A DNA stretch of 64,000 bases from Variovorax brevis (GTDB taxonomy: Bacteria; Pseudomonadota; Gammaproteobacteria; Burkholderiales; Burkholderiaceae_C): assembly GCF_030317105.1 (NCBI RefSeq), contig NZ_JASZYG010000008.1, positions 62,001-126,000 of the forward strand, in the 5' to 3' direction. Of the stretch, positions 19,577 through 26,921 are shown piece after piece. The first letter of the stretch is position 1; each line of letters opens with the position of its first letter. The notes under the pieces are model-generated. The model was not told the origin of the DNA and made no database searches. It saw only the letters and a list, made by a program, of their open reading frames with translations. A program made the translations under genes and the position numbers.

Positions 19577-19652
19577 CAGGTCAGGATATCAACAAACCGG
19601 CGCGCGGACCGGTCCGTGAAGGGAAAGGCAAACGCTCGGGGAACACCGCGGA

Positions 19653-19732
19653 ACCGGCTTTGCCGGGCCGCTGGTGTTGCCCCCGGCAGGGGGTTGGAGG
19701 AGCGACACGAAGTGCGCGCAGCCTGGGGGCGA
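19653..19732. repeat. Dispersed GACACGAAGTG-type repeat, single diverged copy
   Basis: About 80 bp sharing its block order with the tandem pair at 22764-22921: GCCGGGCCGC, a CCCCCGG/GGGGG hairpin, CGACACGAAGTGC and a final TGGGGGC. It lies between the 3' end of the 159-aa gene and the holin-like gene. The inverted C-run/G-run suggests a REP-like palindromic element. No coding role is visible. Confidence 0.6.
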
Positions 19733-19739
19733 GCAACAG

Positions 19740-20219
19740 TCAATCGCCCAGTTCATTGGCCAGCACGAGCAGCGCGCCCATGCCAACCACCGCGCCCGGC
19801 AAGGCCCAGCCCGACGCATGCGGCGGCGTCTGGTCCGGCGCAACGGGCTCGAGATCCACACCCACCTTGGGCCGGCGCATGTCGACGACCGTTGCCGCGC
19901 CGTGCGTCATGCGCAGCTGCTGCGTCAGCTCCGTGAGCGGTCCCTTGGCCAGAAGCATGTGGATCTGGTCGCCATTGCGCCTGAGCACCGGTTGCAACTG
20001 CTCTTGCGTCTTGGCAAACCACTTGGCGCGCCAGTTCTCGCGGGCGCTGTGGCTGACCCATTTGCTGATGCGATGCGTCATGCGCGGTGCGCAGGCCACC
20101 ACAAGCCAGTGAACCGCCGCCTTGCTCGCCTCCGGCTTCGAAGCGATGTCGGCAAGCAGACTGGCAAGGCGCTCGCGCGCAAAAGCTGCATCGTCGACAT
20201 ACACAATGATCTTTTCCAT
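19740..20219 (-). CDS. Conserved hypothetical protein with C-terminal membrane anchor
   Basis: 159-aa protein I cannot assign to a named family. The N-terminal part is a mixed alpha/beta domain (KIIVYVDDAAFARERL, VHWLVVACAPRM, DQIHMLLAKGPLTEL, AATVVDMRRPKV), loosely like a universal-stress or nucleotide-binding fold. The C-terminal 25 residues (ALPGAVVGMGALLVLANEL) form one hydrophobic segment. A good ribosome site (AAGGAG, 6-nt spacing) precedes the ATG. It lies 60 bp after the TerC gene in the same direction, so it may be expressed under the same manganese riboswitch. Confidence 0.8.
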   Translation of the reverse strand: MEKIIVYVDDAAFARERLASLLADIASKPEASKAAVHWLVVACAPRMTHRISKWVSHSARENWRAKWFAKTQEQLQPVLRRNGDQIHMLLAKGPLTELTQQLRMTHGAATVVDMRRPKVGVDLEPVAPDQTPPHASGWALPGAVVGMGALLVLANELGD

Positions 20220-20279
20220 GAGACGCTCCTTCAGATTGTTTGAGTGGTTGTGACGGAACCAGGAAACGGACAGGGCCTG

Positions 20280-21011
20280 TCAGGCTTCGCGCGACGAGGG
20301 CTCGCGGTTGGCCGACAACGCTTCGACTTCAGGCTTCTTGCCGCGCGTTGCCAGCCACGATAGGCCAAGCACCAGCGCGATGGAAGCCACCTGAACCCCA
20401 ATACGCAGCATGGTTTGCGGTGCGTCCTTGGTGCCGAAGATGTTCGACAGGAACGGCTCGTTCACGATCATGGTGGCGGCCGTGTAAGCCAGCACCGCTG
20501 CGCCGATGTACATGATGGCGGGGAAGCGGTCGACCAGCTTGAGCACCATCGTGCTGCCGAACACCACGATCGGAACGCTGATCAGCAGGCCGATCACCAC
20601 CAGGTCGAAGGCGCCATGCGCCGCACCGGCAACGCCCAGCACGTTGTCGATGCCCATCAGCGCATCGGCGACGATGATGGTCTTCATGGCGCCCCAGAAC
20701 GTGGTGACGGCCGGGCCGTGTTCCTCGTGGCCGTCCTGATCGGCGATCAGCTTGTAGGCAATCCACAGCAGCCCCAGGCCACCCACCAGCATCAGTCCCG
20801 GAATCTTGAGCAGCCAGACCACGCCGACGGTCATGCTCGATCGCACGATGATGGCGCCGACCGTGCCCCACACGATGGCCTTTTTCTGCAGGTGCTTGGG
20901 CAGGCTGCGCGCGGCCAGCGCAATGACGATGGCGTTGTCGCCCGCCAGGACGAGGTCGATGAGGATGATCGCCAGCAGCGCGGACCACCATGGGGCAGAG
21001 AGGAATTCCAT
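20280..21011 (-). CDS. TerC/Alx-family integral membrane protein (putative Mn2+ exporter)
   Basis: 243-aa polytopic protein of the TerC family. Two acidic membrane motifs are seen: LVLAGDNAIVIALA near residue 22 and ADALMGIDNVLGVAG near residue 118, the paired DN motifs typical of TerC/Alx/YkoY. These proteins are linked to manganese efflux and metallation of secreted enzymes. The start at 21011 has GGAG ten bases upstream. The long leader contains a yybP-ykoY manganese riboswitch (21143-21274), which supports a manganese role. No other tellurite genes are nearby. Confidence 0.92.
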   Translation of the reverse strand: MEFLSAPWWSALLAIILIDLVLAGDNAIVIALAARSLPKHLQKKAIVWGTVGAIIVRSSMTVGVVWLLKIPGLMLVGGLGLLWIAYKLIADQDGHEEHGPAVTTFWGAMKTIIVADALMGIDNVLGVAGAAHGAFDLVVIGLLISVPIVVFGSTMVLKLVDRFPAIMYIGAAVLAYTAATMIVNEPFLSNIFGTKDAPQTMLRIGVQVASIALVLGLSWLATRGKKPEVEALSANREPSSREA

Positions 21012-21142
21012 TCGCAAGATTCTCCAAGGACAAGACTCGTATAGCCTGCGCAAGGATCGAATGGATGATTGCCTGGAGACCGAAAAGCCAACGGCTTTCG
21101 GGAATGGCACATGCTTCGACAGAACCGCGCGCAGGTTCAAAT

Positions 21143-21274
21143 CGAAGGTCTTGCCCGGTCGCCCGCTTTCGCGCGCCACCCCGACAGACCGGAAGCTTTA
21201 GTTATGTGCTTCGTGTTGACGGCCTGCCGATTGCCGGCCCCCCTGAGACGCCGGTCGGGAGCTACTCCCCTTCG
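21143..21274 (-). promoter_or_regulatory. yybP-ykoY manganese riboswitch upstream of the TerC gene
   Basis: Read on the minus strand the leader holds the yybP-ykoY hallmarks: GGGGAGTAGC (21261-21270), then GGCCGTCAACACGAAG, and at the 3' side GGGCAAGACC. CGAAGG (21269-21274) can pair with CCTTCG (21143-21148) as P1, closing a 132-nt element. Downstream, 21080-21101 forms a 9-bp hairpin (CCGAAAGCC/GGCTTTTCGG, one bulge) that could be the expression platform, about 70 nt before the start codon. Family knowledge: this riboswitch senses Mn2+ and usually turns expression on. Confidence 0.85.
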
Positions 21275-21282
21275 GAACCCGG

Positions 21283-21311
21283 ATTAAATCATCGCGACCG
21301 GGTCGCGGCAA
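21283..21311 (-). promoter_or_regulatory. sigma70 promoter for the riboswitch-TerC transcript
   Basis: On the minus strand, -35 TTGCCG (21306-21311) and -10 TTTAAT (21283-21288) are separated by exactly 17 bp. The implied transcription start falls at about 21275, the first base pair of the riboswitch P1 stem. Confidence 0.6.
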
Positions 21312-21457
21312 CCGGGAATTCCACGAGCCTGAATGAAAGGCGCCCGCAGGCGTTGATGCGCAAGGCCCGGCTGCTCTCTTTTTTGTAGCTGGGATATCCT
21401 TGTGTCTTCGTGGGGATTGCTCCGTCTATCATTCCCGCCCGCATTCAATTCGCACGC

Positions 21458-21892
21458 ATGGCCGCCATTCACATCACCGACATCGAGGCCGCCATCAACT
21501 ATTGGCGCGAGCGCAAACCCTCTCCGGACGGCGTCACGCTGGCCGCGGAAATACGCGCGCTGGCCGAGGTTTACGCGCTGATGGTGTTTCACCACGAAGA
21601 CGAAGTCGACGAGGTCGGCTTTCCCGCCAAGGCATGGGATGCGTGGATGACGTGGTACCAATCAACGCCGGACACGCCTTGCATTGCCATCTGCTCGACG
21701 AGCCAGGGCGACGACGAATGCAAGGGCTGCGGGCGCAGCTTCCACGAAGTGCAGCACTGGCCCGCGATGAGTGCGACCGAAAAGCGCGCCACCTGGCGGC
21801 GCATCACCATGCTCGACACCGCGTGGCGCTTCAACAAATACGCCGAACGGGCACGCGAGTCCGACCGGCTGGTGTCGCCCGCCATGTCCTGA
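21458..21892 (+). CDS. DUF3717 plus DUF1289-like cysteine-motif protein
   Basis: 144-aa protein with two small parts. Residues 1-65 (AAIHITDIEAAINYWRERK, ALAEVYALMVF) match the DUF3717 pattern. The C-terminal part has a DUF1289-type motif CIAIC-x9-CKGCGRSFHEVQHW followed by a WRRI region, a four-cysteine probable metal or Fe-S site. Function unknown. The start at 21458 begins the conserved domain. Four bases separate it from the next gene, also a small cysteine-ribbon protein, so the two are probably co-transcribed. Confidence 0.85.
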   Translation: MAAIHITDIEAAINYWRERKPSPDGVTLAAEIRALAEVYALMVFHHEDEVDEVGFPAKAWDAWMTWYQSTPDTPCIAICSTSQGDDECKGCGRSFHEVQHWPAMSATEKRATWRRITMLDTAWRFNKYAERARESDRLVSPAMS

Positions 21893-21896
21893 GATC

Positions 21897-22193
21897 ATGC
21901 GGCGACTGGCGCAAGCACCCAACCTGGCGATCGCGACGCTGTGGGTGCATGCGCTGCGTGAGGAGGGCGTCAATGCTTTGGTGCAGCGTGAATTCCTCGC
22001 CGCCGCCGCCGGGCAACTGCCGCCCGACCAATGCCTTCCCGAGATCTGGGTCGCCGATGACGATCAGCTCGCCTTGGCTACGCGCCTGCTCGATGCCTTG
22101 CAACATCGCCCGCAGCGGCGCTGGCATTGCCGCTGCGGCGAGGTGGTGGAAGGCGGCTTCGAGCAGTGCTGGCGCTGCGGCGAGATGATGTAG
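21897..22193 (+). CDS. DUF2007-type small protein with C-terminal zinc ribbon
   Basis: 98-aa protein. The N-terminal part (IATLWVHALREEGVNALVQREFLAAAAGQL, PEIWVADDDQLALA) has the DUF2007 'putative signal transducing' pattern. The C terminus carries CRCGEV-x7-CWRCGE, two CxxC/CxC knuckles that could bind one zinc. Function unknown. Second gene of a two-gene unit with the DUF3717/DUF1289 protein; convergent with yaeQ. Confidence 0.8.
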   Translation: MRRLAQAPNLAIATLWVHALREEGVNALVQREFLAAAAGQLPPDQCLPEIWVADDDQLALATRLLDALQHRPQRRWHCRCGEVVEGGFEQCWRCGEMM

Positions 22194-22200
22194 CGGCCGT

Positions 22201-22761
22201 TTACTTCCAGCGGATCGGCTCGATGTCGATGCTGCGGTCGCCGTCGCCCAGCATCAATGCGCCTTCCTGGATCGTCGCCTGGAGCTGCATGCTGCGCTGG
22301 GCCAGCTCGGCCAGCGATTGCGACGACGCGGTCGGGATGCGAAACACGTGCAGGTTGTCGGCGCGGGTGAGCTTGGTCTCGATGCCGCGCCACCAGATTT
22401 CCGCCGCGTGGTTGAAGCAGTACAGAAGTACCTCGTCGGCCTTGCCGCAGGCCTTGATGAGCGGCTTTTCTTCCGGCTGGCCGACTTCGATCCAGACGCG
22501 GGTGCGGCCGGTGAAGTCGCGCAGGTAGGCGTCCGGATCGTCCGGGTTCGACAGGCCGGCGCCAAAGCTCAGCGTGCCGTCGCCATCGCAGACGCTCTGC
22601 AGCTTGTGCGCGTTGAGCGCCAGCGCAACCAGCCGGATCATCATGCGCTCGTCGGTTTCGCTCGGGTGGCGGGCGAGCGTCAGCTGATGGTCCGCGTAGT
22701 AGCCGTTGTCGATGTCGGCAACGGCTAGATTGGCTTTGAAGATCGTTGATTTGAGGGCCAT
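22201..22761 (-). CDS. yaeQ: YaeQ family protein
   Basis: 186-aa member of the YaeQ family (restriction-endonuclease-like PD-(D/E)XK fold; function unknown, early reports linked it to RfaH suppression). Family features: MALKSTIFKANLAVADIDN start, HPSETDERMMIRL, IEVGQPEEKPLIKACGKADEVLLY. Length matches the family. The start codon sits two bases from a tandem repeat element and no Shine-Dalgarno is visible. The frame is open upstream through both repeat copies, each giving a GTG start (22902, 22821) that would add SSLPPEGADSPWGGPAAN-type residues. Confidence 0.9.
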   Translation of the reverse strand: MALKSTIFKANLAVADIDNGYYADHQLTLARHPSETDERMMIRLVALALNAHKLQSVCDGDGTLSFGAGLSNPDDPDAYLRDFTGRTRVWIEVGQPEEKPLIKACGKADEVLLYCFNHAAEIWWRGIETKLTRADNLHVFRIPTASSQSLAELAQRSMQLQATIQEGALMLGDGDRSIDIEPIRWK

Positions 22762-22763
22762 CA

Positions 22764-22921
22764 GATTCGCCGCCGGGCCGCCCCAAGGCGAATCAGCCCC
22801 CTCGGGGGGCAGAGAGGACACGAAGTGCCGAACGTGGGGGCTGTGATTCGCCGCCGGGCCGCCCCAAGGCGAATCAGCCCCCTCGGGGGGCAGAGAGGAC
22901 ACGAAGTGCCGAACGTGGGGG
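22764..22921. repeat. Tandem pair of identical 77-bp repeats (81-bp period)
   Basis: Two identical 77-bp units, 22764-22840 and 22845-22921, separated by four bases. Each has GATTCGCC...GGCGAATC (inverted), CCCCCTCGGGGGG (hairpin) and GACACGAAGTGCC...GTGGGGG. They fill nearly the whole space between the purB stop and the yaeQ start. A third, diverged copy is at 19653-19732. Confidence 0.92.
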
Positions 22922-22924
22922 TTC

Positions 22925-24304
22925 TCATACGCGCCGCGCCAGTTCGGCGGCTTTGCCGGTATATGACGCCGGCGTCATCGCGAGCAAACGCTCCTTCTCC
23001 GCTTCCGGTATCTCCAGCGAGCGAATCAGGCCATGCAGCGCCTCAGCCGTCACCGTCTTGCCGCGCGTGACTTCCTTGAGTTGCTCGTACGCGCCCTGCA
23101 CGCCGAAGCGGCGCATCACCGTCTGGATCGGCTCGGCCAGCACTTCCCACGAGGCGTCGAGGTCAGCCGCGAGCGCTTCTTCATTGAGCTCGAGCTTGCT
23201 CAGGCCGGTGGCCAGGCTTGCATACGCGAGCGTCGCGTAGCCCAGCGCCACGCCCACGTTGCGCAGCACAGTGCTGTCCGTCAGGTCGCGCTGCCAGCGG
23301 CTGATCGGCAGCTTTTCGCTCAGATGGCGCAGCAGGGCGTTGGCCAGTCCGAGATTGCCCTCCGCGTTCTCGAAGTCGATCGGATTGACCTTGTGCGGCA
23401 TCGTGCTGGAGCCGATTTCGCCCTTCTTGAGCCGCTGCTTGAAGTAGCCCAGGCTCACATAACCCCAGATGTCGCGTGCAAAGTCGATCAGGATGGTGTT
23501 GACGCGCGCCAGCGCGTCGAACAGTTCCGCCATGTAGTCGTGCGGCTCGATCTGGATGCTGTAGGGCTGGAAAGTCAAACCCAGGCCCAGCGGCGCGGGC
23601 GTTTCCACCACTTTGCGGCTGAAGGCTTCCCAGTCAAACTCGGGCCAGGCCGCCAGATGCGCGTTGTAGTTGCCCACGGCGCCGTTCATCTTGCCCAGCA
23701 AATCAACGGCCGCCACGTGCTCGCGTGCCTTGGCAAGGCGCACGGCGACGTTGGCGATTTCCTTGCCGACCGTCGTCGGGCTGGCGGTTTGGCCGTGAGT
23801 GCGCGCCAACATCGGCACCGAGGCAAAGTTGTTGGCCATGGCCCGCAGCGTGGTCAGCAGCCCGTCGATGGCGGGCAGGATCACGCCTTCGCGCGCCGCC
23901 TTGATCTGCAACGCGTGGCTGGTGTTGTTGATGTCCTCGCTGGTGCAGGCGAAATGCACGAATTCCGAAGCGGCCACCAACTCCGGACGCGCCTCGAACT
24001 TCGACTTGATCCAGTACTCGACGGCCTTGACGTCGTGGTTTGTTGTTTTTTCGATCTCCTTGATCGCCTTGGCATCCCCCTCGGAAAAGTTCGTGACCAA
24101 GCCCAAAAGGTACTTTCGGGCGCCACCGGTCAGGGGCTTGAACTCGGCAAAGCCGACGTCGGACAAGGCGATGAACCACGCGACTTCCACCTGTACGCGG
24201 CGGTGCATGTAGCCCTGCTCGCTCATCAGGGGCCGCAGGGCGGCCAGTTTGGGCGCGTAGCGGCCATCAAGGGGAGACAGTGCGGAAACAGTGGAGAGAC
24301 TCAT
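22925..24304 (-). CDS. purB: Adenylosuccinate lyase
   Basis: PurB, 459 aa, cleaves fumarate from SAICAR and from adenylosuccinate in purine synthesis; cytosolic tetramer of the fumarase/aspartase superfamily. The family signature SSTMPHKVNPIDFE lies near residue 300 and the catalytic histidine region ARTHGQTASPTTVGKE near residue 170. Length matches the long proteobacterial PurB form. The gene appears monocistronic with yaeQ downstream across the tandem repeat, and is divergent from the glutathione transferase gene (88 bp). Confidence 0.97.
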   Translation of the reverse strand: MSLSTVSALSPLDGRYAPKLAALRPLMSEQGYMHRRVQVEVAWFIALSDVGFAEFKPLTGGARKYLLGLVTNFSEGDAKAIKEIEKTTNHDVKAVEYWIKSKFEARPELVAASEFVHFACTSEDINNTSHALQIKAAREGVILPAIDGLLTTLRAMANNFASVPMLARTHGQTASPTTVGKEIANVAVRLAKAREHVAAVDLLGKMNGAVGNYNAHLAAWPEFDWEAFSRKVVETPAPLGLGLTFQPYSIQIEPHDYMAELFDALARVNTILIDFARDIWGYVSLGYFKQRLKKGEIGSSTMPHKVNPIDFENAEGNLGLANALLRHLSEKLPISRWQRDLTDSTVLRNVGVALGYATLAYASLATGLSKLELNEEALAADLDASWEVLAEPIQTVMRRFGVQGAYEQLKEVTRGKTVTAEALHGLIRSLEIPEAEKERLLAMTPASYTGKAAELARRV

Positions 24305-24392
24305 TCGTGAATTTTAAGTTGACGCTCGATCGGCAGGTCTTCCCCCTAAAATCAAAGCGCTACTTCGATGACACCGTGAGAGAAATGACCGC

Positions 24393-25007
24393 ATGAAATT
24401 GATCGGATCCGCCGCCAGCCCTTATGTCCGCAAGGTTCGTGTCGTCCTGGCCGAAAAGCGGCTTGACTACCAGTTCATCAGGGAAGACGTTTGGGCCGAC
24501 GACACGACCATTGGCCAGTCCAACCCCTTGGGCAAGGTGCCCTGCCTCATCATGGAAGGCAGCGAAGCGATGTTTGATTCGCGGGTCATCGTCGAATACC
24601 TCGACACCCTGTCGCCCGTGGGCAAGCTCATTCCCCAGCAAAGCCGCGAGCGCGCCGAAGTCAAGACTTGGGAAGCTTTGGCCGACGGCGTCATGGACGC
24701 CGGCATCCTCATGCGCCTGGAAGCCACCTGGGCCAAGCGCGCTGACAACGAGCGCAGCCAGGCGTGGATGGATCGCCAGCACGTCAAGGTGATCGCCGGC
24801 GTCGACGCCATGTCCAAGGGATTGGGCGACAAGCCCTTTTGCAGCGGCATCCACCTGAGCCTGTCCGACATTGCAGTCGGCTGCGCGCTGGGCTGGCTCG
24901 GCTTCCGCTTTCCGGACATCGACTGGCGCGGCAAGCATGGCAATCTGGCCAAGCTCTACGACAAGCTCATGACGCGGCCGAGCTTTGCGGACACGCAACC
25001 CGGCTGA
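24393..25007 (+). CDS. Glutathione S-transferase family protein
   Basis: 204-aa cytosolic GST. The N-terminal thioredoxin-like domain starts MKLIGSAASPYVRKVRVVLAEK, with the SPY-RKV active-site pattern, KVPCL with cis-Pro, and FDSRVIVEYLD for the gamma-glutamyl contact. The helical C-domain has the DIAVGCALGW N-capping region. Physiological substrate unknown; possibly glutathione-dependent detoxification. A TAAAAT box (24347-24352) lies 40 bp upstream of the ATG, but the only TTGACG upstream is 22 bp away, too far for a clean promoter. A strong terminator follows. Confidence 0.92.
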   Translation: MKLIGSAASPYVRKVRVVLAEKRLDYQFIREDVWADDTTIGQSNPLGKVPCLIMEGSEAMFDSRVIVEYLDTLSPVGKLIPQQSRERAEVKTWEALADGVMDAGILMRLEATWAKRADNERSQAWMDRQHVKVIAGVDAMSKGLGDKPFCSGIHLSLSDIAVGCALGWLGFRFPDIDWRGKHGNLAKLYDKLMTRPSFADTQPG

Positions 25008-25027
25008 TCGCTTCGTCCCACTGGAAA

Positions 25028-25059
25028 CAAAAAAGGCGCCTTGAGAAAGGCGCCTTTTT
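25028..25059. terminator. Bidirectional rho-independent terminator
   Basis: AAAAAAGGCGCCTT, a short loop and AAGGCGCCTTTTT form a perfect GC-rich stem flanked by A- and T-tracts on both sides, 21 bp after the GST stop. It can stop transcription from both directions. Confidence 0.92.
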
Positions 25060-25083
25060 CATTGGTCGACGAAGAATACAAAA

Positions 25084-25201
25084 GTGCTGCGAAGCGCCCC
25101 GAAACGAAGGAGGGAGGGAGGGAGGAGGAGAAGAGTCGTTTCAGGATTTCGTCTGGGCAAAAAGGCCCGGAAGGCTTCGCAGCACATAAACCGTTCGGGG
25201 C
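25084..25201. repeat. Nested inverted repeats around a purine (GGGA)n tract in a gene-free gap
   Basis: In the 248-bp gap between the terminator and the peroxidase gene, GTGCTGCGAAGC (25084-25095) is matched by GCTTCGCAGCAC (25174-25185), a perfect 12-bp inverted repeat. GCCCCGAA (25096-25103) is matched by TTCGGGGC (25194-25201), and GAAACG by CGTTTC. The centre has a GGAGGGAGGGAGGGAGG purine run able to form a G-quadruplex. No ORF with a known product is present. It may be a decayed mobile element or a structured RNA. Confidence 0.55.
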
Positions 25202-25307
25202 AACTATGCCACTCGAAACGGTATGAGCGCGCTCCGCTTTTCCCGGTTCCCGGCGTGAAGGTAACAAATGGTGTCTCACCCACGCGCTCCCTCTGGTGAG
25301 GGGGCCT

Positions 25308-25937
25308 TCACCCGTCTTGCTTCGTTGCAATTTGCCGTTCAATTTCACGCACGAAAGCAGCGTCGTCCGGACCCGTCATGCTCGAATAAGAAGCCACGAG
25401 CTTGCCGTCGCGGCCGATCAGGTACTTGTAGAAATTCCATTTGGGCGCGGTGCCGGACTGCTGCGCCAATTCCTTGAACAAGGCATTGGCATCGGGGCCG
25501 CGCACCGAGGACTTGGCGAACATCGGGAATTTCACGCCGAAGGTGTTCTCGCAGAAATCTGCGATCTCCTTGTTCGAACCTGTCTCCTGCGAAAAATCGT
25601 TGGAAGGAAAGCCCAGCACCACCAGGCCCTTCGCGCGATATTTGCTGTCCAGGGCCTCCAGCCCTTTGTATTGGGGCGTGAAGCCGCAGAAACTCGCGGT
25701 GTTGACCACGAGCACCACCTTGCCGGCGTACTGGCACAGCGGCTGGGGTTTTTCGTCCTGCAGGCGGTCGAAGGTGTGGCGCAGGAGGGGCGGGCAGGAC
25801 GCGGGAGTAGCGGACGCCGACGGCGAAGACCCCGAAGCGGCCGGCGCGGCGTTCTGGGCGGGCGCAGGGTTGGTAGCCAAGGCAAGCACCGCTGTCACAG
25901 CGGCGGCGCCGACCGATGAAACAAGGAAAAGCCGCAT
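25308..25937 (-). CDS. Periplasmic glutathione peroxidase-like thiol peroxidase
   Basis: 209-aa GPx-family protein with a signal peptide (MRLFLVSSVGAAAVTAVLAL..NPAPAQ) and a low-complexity Ala/Ser linker. The catalytic tetrad is visible: Cys in NTASFCGFT, Gln in NDFSQETGS, and Trp-Asn in KWNFYKYL; it is the Cys, not selenocysteine, form. A second Cys in CENTF allows thioredoxin-like recycling. It reduces peroxides outside the cytoplasm. Start at 25937 has AGGAG seven bases upstream. Divergent from a di-iron protein gene across 103 bp that contain a dyad (25963-25976). Confidence 0.92.
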   Translation of the reverse strand: MRLFLVSSVGAAAVTAVLALATNPAPAQNAAPAASGSSPSASATPASCPPLLRHTFDRLQDEKPQPLCQYAGKVVLVVNTASFCGFTPQYKGLEALDSKYRAKGLVVLGFPSNDFSQETGSNKEIADFCENTFGVKFPMFAKSSVRGPDANALFKELAQQSGTAPKWNFYKYLIGRDGKLVASYSSMTGPDDAAFVREIERQIATKQDG

Positions 25938-25962
25938 GGAAATCTCCTGCGCGAGCCGCAAC

Positions 25963-25976
25963 ATGATCGCAATCAT
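25963..25976. promoter_or_regulatory. Dyad ATGAT-N4-ATCAT between peroxidase and di-iron protein genes
   Basis: ATGATCGCAATCAT is a 5-4-5 inverted repeat placed 26 bp before the peroxidase ATG and 64 bp before the di-iron protein ATG. It could be an operator shared by the two divergent genes. It resembles part of a Fur-type 7-1-7 site but the match is incomplete. Confidence 0.3.
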
Positions 25977-26040
25977 CGCGCGGTTGTCGGTAGGGTGCAA
26001 AAGCGGGCGTTTAAAATCGAAAGCCTAACGAAAGACAAAG

Positions 26041-26898
26041 ATGCTGTATCCGGAACTTTTCAGACAACTCGAATCCGTGCGGTGGGACATGGACCGGGAT
26101 ATTCCATGGCAGTCTTTCGACGCGACAAAGCTCTCCGACGAGCAGGCGCAAACCATCAAGATGAACGCGATCACCGAGTGGTCGGCCCTGCCGGCCACCG
26201 AGATGTTCCTGCGCGACAACCGTCATGACAGCGACTTCTCCGCCTTCATGTCCATCTGGTTCTTCGAAGAGCAAAAGCATTCGCTGGTGCTCATCGAATA
26301 CCTCAAGCGCTTCAGCCCGCAGCACGCGCCCACCGAGCAGGAACTGCACGAAGTGCGCTTCGACTTCGACCCGGCGCCGCCGCTCGAAACGCTCATGCTG
26401 CACTTCTGCGGCGAGATCCGGCTGAACCACTGGTATCGCCGTGCCGCCGAGTGGCACACCGAGCCGGTCATCAAGCACATCTACACCACGCTCTCGCAAG
26501 ACGAAGCGCGCCACGGCGGCGCCTACCTGCGCTACATGAAACGGGCGATGGAAAAGTTCGGCGACGAAGCGCGTGCCGCCTTCACCAAGGTCGGCGTGCT
26601 CATGGCGAGTGCCCGCCGCACGGCGCAGGCGCTGCATCCCACCAACCTGCACGTCAACAAGTCGCTGTTCCCCAACGACACCATCCAGAGCCGCATGCCC
26701 GACCCGGACTGGCTGGAGCACTGGCTCGACAACCAGATCAAGTTCGACAGCGTCTGGGAAACCAAGGTCGGCGAGCGCATCCTGCACAACCTGAGCCTGC
26801 TGATGAACCGCAGCTTCAAGACTGTGCAGGAGCTCAACCGCTACCGCAAGGAACTGGCCGCGACCCTCGCGCCCAAAGCGGTCTACCAGGGCGCCTGA
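26041..26898 (+). CDS. Ferritin-like di-iron carboxylate protein (acyl-ACP desaturase-like)
   Basis: 285-aa four-helix-bundle protein. Iron ligands are arranged as in class I di-iron proteins: Glu in TEWSALPATEM, EEQKH in FFEEQKHSLVL (~residue 77), Glu in CGEIRLNHW, and DEARH in SQDEARHGGAY (~residue 157). The EExxH...DExRH pair resembles soluble stearoyl-ACP desaturases. The substrate is unknown; it may oxidise a lipid or act in oxidative stress, given the divergent peroxidase. TTTAAAAT (26010-26017) is a candidate -10. Convergent with rlpA. Confidence 0.85.
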   Translation: MLYPELFRQLESVRWDMDRDIPWQSFDATKLSDEQAQTIKMNAITEWSALPATEMFLRDNRHDSDFSAFMSIWFFEEQKHSLVLIEYLKRFSPQHAPTEQELHEVRFDFDPAPPLETLMLHFCGEIRLNHWYRRAAEWHTEPVIKHIYTTLSQDEARHGGAYLRYMKRAMEKFGDEARAAFTKVGVLMASARRTAQALHPTNLHVNKSLFPNDTIQSRMPDPDWLEHWLDNQIKFDSVWETKVGERILHNLSLLMNRSFKTVQELNRYRKELAATLAPKAVYQGA

Positions 26899-26921
26899 CG
26901 CGCCGCCCCCGCATCGCGCTC

